Under the pieces are notes generated by a model that worked only from the letters and a program-made list of their open reading frames with translations, was not told the DNA's origin and searched no databases. From Rhizoclosmatium globosum (Eukaryota > Chytridiomycota > Chytridiomycetes > Chytridiales > Chytriomycetaceae): a DNA stretch of 62,130 bases. The DNA is taken from the NCBI GenBank assembly GCA_002104985.1, contig MCGO01000220.1, positions 1-62,130 on the forward strand. Direction: 5' to 3'. The position numbers and the translations under genes are program-made. This document shows positions 54,645-62,130 of the stretch, piece after piece (within the stretch, counting starts at the first letter, position 1; every line of letters starts with the position of its first letter).

Positions 54645-55826
54645 ATGCTCTTAGTCGTTGCACTAGGGACAACCGGCGACATTGTGCCTGTTCTCCGCTA
54701 TGTGCGATCGCAGTTGACACAACCGACATCGGAGGTTGAGGTGGTTGTTGCCACGCACAGCGACCTGTTCCCACTGGCAACTCGCGAGATTCCACAGAGC
54801 AAAGTCGTGTCAATTGGAACCTTGTCCACGGCGGGAAACACCGAAACAGAGCGCCGAACAATCGCGTCGCTCGTTTCCTTTGGCGCCACCGAAATAATCA
54901 CAACTTTGTTTGGGCTTGACGCCGTCGCCGTCGCTGCGAAAACAGCGGCGAAGTGCTCAGTCGTTGCGACATTCGTTGCGCCAGACTTTGCACCGCCATC
55001 CGATTTGATGGACTCCCTCCCAAACGACGAGGCTGTGCGACATTGGGCCTGGCGTTTGTTTCTAGATGATCATGGCAGTTTGCGCGAAGAGCTGGGCCTT
55101 GATCCATGGCCGGCTGAACCGCTTCCCAATCTTGTGTACCTGATTGAAAAACCTTTTCTTGAACTTGCAATGCAAGATCTCTCCATCTCGCATCTTCCAA
55201 GCTCTGTTTCTGTTGCTGGTTCATTCTTATCTATACCGCTGGAGCCCGAGAAGGCGCGTCAAGTTATTTTATCAAGTCATCCTGAAATGGAATCCTTTTT
55301 CACACGGAATCTACCTCGAAATACCATTCACATCGGATTTGGTTCCATGGATTCGTTTCATTCGTCCCTCAAAGATACTGATTCTGTCACCAACCTTGTC
55401 TTCTGTATCAATCGCAGTCTTGAATTAGCAGATGCTTTCGCTATTTGGGTTATCAACTCATCAATCAATTCTCCGCTGTACCAAGCTGCCTCCAAATGCC
55501 CCCGAATTTATTGCCTCAAAGGCCCGGTTTCTTATTCTGACCTCTTTGCTTCGGGCTTGGTCCGCACATCAATTAACCACGGTGGCCTGGGAACGATCAC
55601 ACAAGCTTCGCAGACAGGATTAAGACAAGTAATTGTCCCATTTATCTTTGACCAGAGGTTATGGGGTGAAAGACTTTCGCGAATAGGAGTGGCAAAATGT
55701 GCGAGTGAAGACATTGCTGACATGGAAGTTGGTGAATGGATCCTATTGATTCGGTGGCTCTGCCTCAATAACCCAACTGTTGACGAAAAAGTATCAATTT
55801 GGAGGAATAAGGTTCTTGCGGGTTGA
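54645..55826 (+). CDS. GT1-family glycosyltransferase (UGT/sterol-glucosyltransferase-like)
   Basis: GT-B fold glycosyltransferase in one exon of 393 residues. The N-terminal acceptor domain opens with MLLVVALGTTGDIVPVLRYV, the G-T-x-G-D-x-x-P motif of sterol glucosyltransferases and related enzymes. The C-terminal donor-binding region has IHIGFGSM, RIYCLKGPVSYSDLF and the signature INHGGLGTITQASQTGLRQV followed by IVPFIFDQRLWGERL, with the HGG histidine and the DQ pair for UDP-sugar binding. No signal peptide or membrane anchor, so probably cytosolic. The acceptor is unknown; sterol or lipid is likelier than a polysaccharide. Confidence 0.82.
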   Translation: MLLVVALGTTGDIVPVLRYVRSQLTQPTSEVEVVVATHSDLFPLATREIPQSKVVSIGTLSTAGNTETERRTIASLVSFGATEIITTLFGLDAVAVAAKTAAKCSVVATFVAPDFAPPSDLMDSLPNDEAVRHWAWRLFLDDHGSLREELGLDPWPAEPLPNLVYLIEKPFLELAMQDLSISHLPSSVSVAGSFLSIPLEPEKARQVILSSHPEMESFFTRNLPRNTIHIGFGSMDSFHSSLKDTDSVTNLVFCINRSLELADAFAIWVINSSINSPLYQAASKCPRIYCLKGPVSYSDLFASGLVRTSINHGGLGTITQASQTGLRQVIVPFIFDQRLWGERLSRIGVAKCASEDIADMEVGEWILLIRWLCLNNPTVDEKVSIWRNKVLAG

Positions 55827-55937
55827 TAAGGTTGATCGAAGTTTATTCTCAATCTGGAAAACAAATATACAATGTCTATAGTCGACACAATAAATTAAGC
55901 GGTACTAGGAGCTAGTTTCAGGAAGGCGAGTGGGTCA

Positions 55938-56374
55938 TTATTGCTGAGACCACATTGAATGTTTATCAGGTCCGGCAACTTCACTGGGTTGCATCTCAGG
56001 CACCTCAATGAAGACCTTTTCAAAGTGAGCGTGCCCTTGTAAGTCAAGACCTACAGTCTTGAGTGGTGAAGAGTAGAGGTATATTTCCGGCTTTCCATTC
56101 ATTGTCCGGTGCAATGTGGCTGTTGAATACGCCGTTTTTAGTGATTCACAGCCCTAACAGCCACAGGGGAGGAAGGAACATTGCAAAGACTCACCGAACG
56201 TCATGACGCCCGGGATATAAACACCCATACTTTTGAAGTGGCTGTACGCCTCCCCTGGCAGTGGCCTCACAGCTTTGATTTGGGAGTATGGGATTGAGAT
56301 GCTGCCAAAGAGCGCCAAGAAGGTTCTGCCGTTGACAATGTAATTGTGAGGACTTGCTGCTGGTGGTTGAATTC
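55938..56374 (-). CDS. possible small PH-like domain protein
   Basis: Two exons can be read: NYIVNGRTFLALFGSISIPY, SQIKAVRPLPGEAYSHFKSM, GVYIPGVMTFG, then an intron with GTGAGT (about 56197-56156) and GCESLKTAYSTATLHRTMNG, KPEIYLYSSPLKTVGLDLQG, HFEKVFIEVPEMQPSEV and stop 55938-55940. The I-x-Y-x-x-I-x-x-V pattern followed by a G-x-Y/F-x-x-G-x-x-x-x-G segment resembles bacterial-type PH domains. The start is not found: the frame is closed by a stop near 56375, so an upstream exon is missing or the gene is broken. Low certainty. Confidence 0.35.
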
Positions 56375-57006
56375 AAGGTGTGGCATGTTGTTTCTTTGGC
56401 AGCAAGCAAAGGTTCAGGGAGGCGAAGAGTTTGTTGTGTGGCTCTCAAAGAGGAGAGAGTTTTCAGTAATGGAAAAAAGGTGGAGATGCGTTCACTTTGA
56501 AACAACGTCATTCGTTTCACAAGTTTGCAGAAGTCTTAATTGGCATGGATAGAGCTGTAGCTGACGTGGGAAAGTGGACAGTGTTGGTTTGGCGCGAAGG
56601 TCTGAATAGGGTTCGCAGCGGGTATGCTTTGCTTTCCCCTCCCCCTTCATCCACAGGCAAAAGCAAAGCCAGGGTCTACTGTCTGCATCCAACGTGATTC
56701 AAGACGCTCTCGTAAAGATTCCAGCAGTGCTATTTGCAGCAAAGTTTTTGGACGGCTGTTTCTTTCAATTTCGCCATCCACTTTTGCTTTTCCGGGGTAT
56801 TCCGATTGTATTCCGATCGATAAAAGCAACCTGCACGGGGGAGAGAATTGCGGATACTCTCATATTCTTGTCAAGTAAAACAGATGAATGGTGTGATCAG
56901 ACTTCACACGTCGCTACTCGTTGAGCAAGCGAGAATGTGCCGCCAAACTCTTTTCTCATGAGAATTATGAAGTATTCCAATCCAAAGATTAATTCTAGTG
57001 TTCATA
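56375..57006. other. gene-poor 630-bp stretch
   Basis: Contains only short open frames without domain signals, codon bias or conserved motifs. The plus-strand frame at 56497-56697 has no homology I recognise. Any 5' exon of the PH-like gene would lie here. No RNA structure is visible to me. Confidence 0.35.
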
Positions 57007-57400
57007 ATGATTTCATCCAAAATCATGTCCGCAGCCACAAAGTTCCCACACGTTCGAGCCTTCACGATCACCTACTTCCCGCTCCCTGATCGTCCAGTCC
57101 AACAAAAATGCTGAATGGCAGACAGCATTCGCAAACCACAAGGTTTGGTTGAATGGAATCGAAGCCAAAGGCAGACTCTTGTTTGGTGGGGGATTGGAAG
57201 TCAATGCCGCCAAACCAAATGCAGCTTTAGCTCCAAGTATCTCTGGTCTTGTTGTTGTACTGGCCAAAGACTTGGCAGAGGCGGAGGAAATGGCAAGCCA
57301 GGATCCTTTGCTCAAAGAAGGCTATCGAGCTCACAACGTTCAAACTTGGAACGTGACTTACGGGTCATTCAGAGCTCGCGGAAGAGTTTGTGCGTGTTAG
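57007..57400 (+). CDS. YCII-related domain protein, one frameshift
   Basis: The core EWQTAFANHKVWLNGIEAKG, RLLFGGGLEVN, SGLVVVLAKDLAEAEEMASQ, DPLLKEGYRAHNVQTWNVTY follows the YCII dimeric alpha/beta fold, with the conserved D-P pair and the H/A-x-x-W motif near the end. Small stand-alone YCII proteins are often dehalogenase- or isomerase-like; activity here is unknown. The N-terminal MSAATKFPHVRAFTITYF is in another frame, and a one-base change near 57090 is needed to join it with SLIVQSNKNAEWQ. Stop TAG is at 57398-57400. Confidence 0.65.
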
Positions 57401-57486
57401 CAATGTAACCTTACATGATCTTTGATAAAGGGAATAATTGTAATAATAACACAAGAACGAACACAAAGAAATTACAACTCATAAGA

Positions 57487-60400
57487 CTACACTTCGGATT
57501 TATCAATAAATCCCGCATTAACCAACAACTTTGCCGCTGTCTTTTCATTGTCCCTGTAAAATCAAACCAAGAAAGCTCCGTTAACATGGATCTGCGAAAT
57601 ATTTGCTTCAACAGACCTATCTCTCGGCTCAAGTTCAAGTGACAGAGCAAACAACTCCTTATCATCAACAGCTTCAGAGAACCCACTTCGGACAAAGTCT
57701 TGAATGAAATTCACTGGCTTGAGACGGTATGGTTCATTCTGGAACTGTTGGATTTCTCTGATAATCTCTGCAGTCTTGATATGTTTGAAGAAGTTGATTA
57801 ATCGGACATTAGAGTCCCCGTCTTCAACACCTGACCCGCTGGAGTTACAATTGTAAATTCTTCAGCGTTGAATGTTTTCTCGCGGGAAACGCAGGAAATC
57901 GGCGCTTCCGTCTTCAATGAATGTCAAGTCCGTAAGGTAGAGACCAAAGAAGGGAATGCAAGGTGGATTCGAGGCACGCAACGATTCACGGTATTTCGAG
58001 AAGTTCTTCTCCAAACTCATCAAGCTAACAAGTTCTTTGAATCGCTGCTGCAAGGGTTTACCAACAAGTGTCCATGTTTTCTTCAGACGGTGGACTGAAG
58101 CTGAATTCAATGCTCCAAGAATCGTGTTCAATGTACAGTAGTTGTTCAAAATAGCGCATTGCTTACCAACATGTCAGTATGATACTTCACATCAAAACAT
58201 CAAATAAGAACTAACCTCAGCAACATTTATGTACTGCTTCACAATTAAAGCGCGCTTCTTGACGTCAGGTTCGCCAAGAATAGTAGCGATGACCCATCCC
58301 GCAACCTGGTTAGAAAACAAAATCATATCCTTCACGTTCGGTGATTGATTGTCCACTTTCTTTCCCCACGCCTTTTCAGACATTCAACTGGTTGAATCTT
58401 GGAGTAAACGGAACTCTCCATCAGAGTCAATTGACGTGCCAATTCCTTTGGATCAAGGTCCAGCAATTTGATCTTTTTCAAGCTCCATGGCAGAATAGGT
58501 GGCGGCACTTCTTCAGGGTTAATCTGGGCGTTTTTAATGCGCATGTTCGGACCAAGCTCTTTGCGGCGTTCGACCAGGGTTACGAGTTGAGTTGCTGAAG
58601 TTGGTGTTTCTTCAGACATTTTCGTTTCAGCGAATTCCTTAAGAGATTCAAGGACGGTACGGTCTTCTTCATCGTCGTAACAATAATTTTCGATCCAATT
58701 CTTCATGACATTGAAGACACTAAGAATATGACAATCAGAATCCCTCGTGTATGAATAACACAATACATACCGAAGACGGATAAGATCTCTCTTGCGCTTT
58801 ATCCAATCTTCCAATTCTGTCTCATTGAGTTCAGCAGGAGGAGTCAACATGTAACGGTCTCGAAGAATCGTGAATAGTTCAGAAGAAGTGGTGAAAGATC
58901 TGTATGTAAGCAAGAAGGACTGGACATATACTGGATCATTTGAGTCATGAAGGGTCATACGTTCAACCAAAGCTGGAAGAGTTCCACCCTTCACAAGACC
59001 ATCCGAAGCGATAACAATCTCTGAAGTATCGTAGTTGTACTTAAGGTACCATGGTTTTTCCTTTCCAGAGCTTGAAACAGAGGCCGACTGCATATAAATT
59101 ATCAGTAAAGGTGGGGTAAGATAACCGAAAGCATACCTCAGACGACTTGACTCTTCCAGGTCGAGGAATATTCAAACGCAAAACATTGTTTCTAGCCGTA
59201 GAATCAGCAGTTTCACCAATTGGAGCGCGAGCTTGCAAACTGCTGTTTCTCTTGGGGAACGAGACAGACGGAATACCACTGTCACTTCCAGAATCGCTGG
59301 TCAACTTTGCAGAGTCACCATAGCCGCTGTCTCCAGTTGGAGATTGAACAAAGGCAGCAGCGCCACCCTCTTCCAAAAGCTCCTTCTCTTGAACAGCAAA
59401 CTTGATCGTAATCAACAAATCAGACATAGCGTCTGTCACGTAAGTAGAAGAAATCGCAACATCTGAAATCGCATTAGATGGAGCGAATGGGTTTGTCGCT
59501 GCAGAGATGGCAGCCAAGAGTTGAGCAACAGTGTTGAAGACAGATGCCTTCTCAGTCTTGAGTTCCTCATTCAATTCGGCTGGTAGAACAGACGCTGGCA
59601 AGTATTCATCGACAGCACTGATAAAGTCGCTCACTTCAGTCGTGATGGAACGAATTCCACCCAACACTTGCACCTTCGAGTCCGTGAACGCATTCTGCTG
59701 AATATCCGATACAATTTTATCAACTTGGTTAGAAATGTGGTTCGCTCTGACTCTCAGTTCATGGAGGATTTCGTTGTTGGATGGTCCCTGGCCTCCTGCT
59801 GTAGCAAAAGCACCCGTTTCAGTCGCTTCCGCAACATCTGTATCGGAAATGATGAGATTTACTTCCAGTCCAGTTTGCGCAAATTCTTTCATGGTGTACA
59901 CGAGTTCTGCGGTGGAGGATTGCAAGCATTGGAAAGCATCTGGTGGTGGCCACACAAGACAGGCAATAGACGCTGCACGAATAGAGTTTGCCAATGTGGC
60001 CATTACTTTAGTGTGTACAGCACGAATCGTTTTGCGGACTTCAGGTTCAGCTTGGGCAATTCTGGAGGCAAGAAGGAACAAACGAACAGATTCGACAATG
60101 TTGGCAGATTGGCGAGTAACCTTCAATCTCTGTCTCTCTTTAGAAATGTTGCCGAGAGTGGTGATGGAGTCAATGAGTTTGTCACTGAGAAGCTTCCAGT
60201 TTTCGAAACCTTCTGGGAACTCAACCTGACGATAACTTTCAATTGCAATAGATTTCATCTTCGATATCCGGAATTGAAATCAGCTACAGTGGCGTTATTT
60301 TAACCAAGTGGGTGTGGAAAGTTTAAAAGCCTCACCAATTCTCCAGTTGCAGAATCGACAGAGTCCAACGACCATACACTTTCGTCAGTAACATAGTTGA

Positions 60401-61307
60401 AATAGTAGATACGGCCATCATTAAGAGTCTTCTGACTCCATTGTGGTGGGAGCTGTAAAAGTTGTTTAGTGATTTCAAGGCACGTTCAAAATAAGGGGTC
60501 ACCTCAGCGGACGAACGAACGATTCCGGCGTGTGGTGCCTTTTTCGGTTTCTGCTCTGCAATAGCAGCAACAACATTTTCGGCATACGGGATGTTAAACT
60601 GCATTTCTCCGGAGACAGAGTTGTAGTACACGATTTGTCCATCAGGGTTATCGATCCTCGTCCAGTTTGGCGCCAACTGAAGACCAGAGTTACTTGTTGC
60701 ATGTGTGTGTCTTCCACTGCGGTTTGATCCAGACTCCATACTAGCCACGTCATCGCCTTTGATAGAGAGTTGGTTGATCGAAGGGACAAGACTTGGGGGC
60801 TTTCGTCCCAAGCCGTCTCTCCCGTCACAGCATTCACATAGTAGATACGACCATCATCAGTTTCACAACGAATGTTCAAAGCGGAGGCGGCCTAGTGGGA
60901 TAGATGAGTCTCTTCTGTGGGGGACAGGCCGAATTTGAAACCAATAAAGCAAACCCACCAGACCACCGCTGTTGAGACCAGCGCTGTTCAGACCACCACT
61001 GTTGAGTGAAGCCGACACAGAGACCGAATGTTCTTCGATTGAATGGACAAAGTTGGACGGGAACCTTTCGTTGTTTGGATTGAGTTCAGATCGCCTCCAC
61101 CCTCTCTTGTTCTCTCTTGTTAGAGAGAGAAGTGACTCACCATCCACGCCTCAGTCCCACAGTTCCAAACCACCATCCAGACGCCGCCTTTTGAATGACA
61201 GTGATTGAGTCCTCGGCGGCGAGTGTGAGCTTTGTGTCATCGGTTCCCTGATAGTCGTACTTGGCAATGTGCGTCTCGAAGCAGGACTCGATCTGATCGT
61301 TGCTCAT
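57487..61307 (-). CDS. Ras guanine-nucleotide exchange factor, SH3-WW-WW-WW-RasGEF_N-RasGEF
   Basis: Domains from the start: SH3 (HIAKYDYQGTDDTKLTLAAE, ASGWWFGTVGLRRGW|FPSNFV), a linker with LNSGG-type repeats, three WW-like modules (DGRIYYVNAVTGETAWDESP; LAPNWTRIDNPDGQIVYYNS; LPPQWSQKTLNDGRIYYFNY), a long helical region (EFPEGFENWKLLSDKLIDSI), RasGEF_N (SEIVIASDGLVKGGTLPALV, YVQSFLLTYRSFTTSSELF) and the catalytic CDC25 domain (LPWSLKKIKLLDLDPKELAR, QLTLMESSVYSKIQPVECL, a region around 58380-57860 and PYRLKPVNFIQDFVRSGF). It ends LLVNAGFIDKSEV. The protein activates Ras by exchanging GDP for GTP; the SH3 start recalls yeast Cdc25. About 1,050 residues, frames intact. Confidence 0.85.
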
Positions 61308-61691
61308 CCTTCTTTCTTTGTTTGTTTGTTTGTTTGACTCAGGCCTTGTTGAGGTTGCTGGTTCGACGGGCTCGCTGACTACTCAACAGGACGAAACCAA
61401 ACCAACTGGAAGGAAGAAGTGCGGAAGAAAATTGGAACAGCCCCCACTTGAATAACAGCTTTTACCATTGCCATAACAAAAACTTTATTGGCCTTATATT
61501 GGATTATGGACATTCTCCTCATCTTCACAACGTTTCAGGCACCAGAATATTGTGTTGACGAGCTAGGACCTTATTAGTACGATTGAACATCACTTCCTAC
61601 ATTCAAGGCGGTTTAATTCTTAATTATGTTGAATTCATTGCGTCACATCATTCTGAGTAATTCCAACAACCAACTCAAAATCATTTCAAAA
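61308..61691. other. 384-bp divergent intergenic region
   Basis: Lies between the RasGEF and PGM2 starts. A (TTTG)n run of about five units sits just upstream of the RasGEF start, on the plus strand at about 61317-61335. No further gene or RNA is visible. Confidence 0.4.
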
Positions 61692-62130
61692 ATGGACGCC
61701 ACACTCGCAGCTCTTGCACAAAAGTGGCTCGCACTGGACCAGGTACCTTTGATCCATGTACTTGATAACCAACTAAACACGAAGAAAGAATGAATCAACA
61801 CGTGCTGAGATTGAGGGTCTCATTGCAGCCAACGACATTGCCGAGCTCCAGCGCCGCCTCGGTTCAAACATCAAATTCGGGACGGCTGGCCTTCGAGCGG
61901 CGATGGAAGCCGGCTTCTCCCGAATGAACGGCGTCACAGTCATCCAGGCATCGCAGGTTCGTTGTTGGAGTGAAACCAACGAAGTTAACTTGAACTAACG
62001 CGGTGCTGCCAGGGCCTCGCTGCGTACATTGAACGCACCGTGCCAAATGCAAAGGAACGCGGCGTTGTCGTTGGCCCGACCATCGGCACAACTCGGAGAC
62101 ATTCGCAAGATTGACTGCTGCTGTCTTCCT
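61692..62130 (+). CDS. phosphoglucomutase/phosphopentomutase PGM2 family, 5' part only
   Basis: Runs off the window end. Start [17 protein letters not shown], then after a 46-nt-class intron [55 protein letters not shown] and, after a second intron, [27 protein letters not shown] is the signature of the PGM2/PGM3 branch of alpha-D-phosphohexomutases, which convert ribose-1-P to ribose-5-P and glucose-1-P to glucose-6-P. The next block, [17 protein letters not shown], is in another frame; one extra C in the CCC run at 62075-62077 would restore it. The catalytic serine loop is outside the window. Confidence 0.82.

Noticed and set aside
61317..61335. TTTG repeat upstream of RasGEF as a telomeric or satellite repeat
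   Set aside because: Only about five units and no further copies in the window.
1..62130. CRISPR arrays, insertion sequences, transposons, viral genes or a biosynthetic gene cluster
   Set aside because: No spaced repeats, transposase, integrase, reverse transcriptase or capsid-like frames were seen, and the enzymes present do not form a secondary-metabolite cluster.

Overview
The window is nuclear DNA of a fungus, most likely an early-diverging zoosporic lineage (Chytridiomycota, perhaps Chytridiales). Genes are split by many short introns of about 45-65 nt with GTAAGT-like donors, YAG acceptors and a visible TACTAAT branch site in one of them. Intergenic gaps are very short. An SH3/WW RasGEF, PIG-H, ALG6, MRD1, UTP23 and a fungal-type tandem array of secreted GPI-tailed proteins fit a fungus. 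A SYP7-like SNARE, an ERMARD-like protein, METTL14, an animal-type (6-4) photolyase, CRY-DASH and a cyclic-nucleotide-gated channel fit an early-diverging lineage better than Dikarya. This placement is inference; no rRNA is present.

Layout. 0-5.4 kb: an IMPACT/UPF0029 fragment, a small secreted protein, two tandem FkbM-type methyltransferases anchored in the membrane, an F-box/ankyrin-like protein and an unrecognised gene. 5.5-7.6 kb: ERMARD-like protein. 7.75-13.85 kb: five tandem minus-strand copies of a cysteine-rich secreted GPI-tailed protein family with 5, 3, 0, 4 and 2 introns. 13.9-20.3 kb: spastin, a Qc-SNARE, PIG-H, an unrecognised gene and a WRN-type 3'-5' exonuclease. 20.5-22.6 kb: tRNA-Asn and a (6-4) photolyase. 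22.7-27.9 kb: PTAR1 and SPO22/ZIP4 (TEX11). 27.9-33.4 kb: a cyclic-nucleotide-gated channel with two CNBDs, then two convergent FkbM genes. 33.9-34.4 kb: U2 (minus) and U5 (plus) snRNA genes, divergent around a 135-bp control region. 34.7-38.4 kb: CRY-DASH and ALG6. 38.4-43.2 kb: MRD1, PBDC1 and UTP23. 43.3-47.4 kb: METTL14, a membrane-linked dynamin-like GTPase and exosome CSL4. 47.5-55.8 kb: CLASP, a BRAT1-like HEAT protein and a GT1 glycosyltransferase. 57-62.1 kb: a YCII-domain protein, a RasGEF and the start of PGM2.

Functional themes. Much of the window is RNA biology: U2 and U5 snRNA, tRNA, MRD1, UTP23, CSL4, METTL14. A second group serves the secretory pathway and surface: PIG-H makes GPI anchors, the five tandem proteins look GPI-anchored, ALG6 acts in N-glycosylation, and the FkbM proteins look Golgi/ER-anchored. 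A third covers DNA repair, light and meiosis. Neighbouring genes mostly do not form pathways; organisation is compact, with five divergent gene pairs whose start codons lie only about 42-61 bp apart.

Quality caveat. Several conserved genes, above all MRD1, the channel, CRY-DASH and two FkbM genes (roughly 28-41 kb), carry many one-base frameshifts, most of them at homopolymers. Because MRD1 is normally essential and single-copy, I read this as mainly residual long-read assembly error, not mass pseudogenisation.
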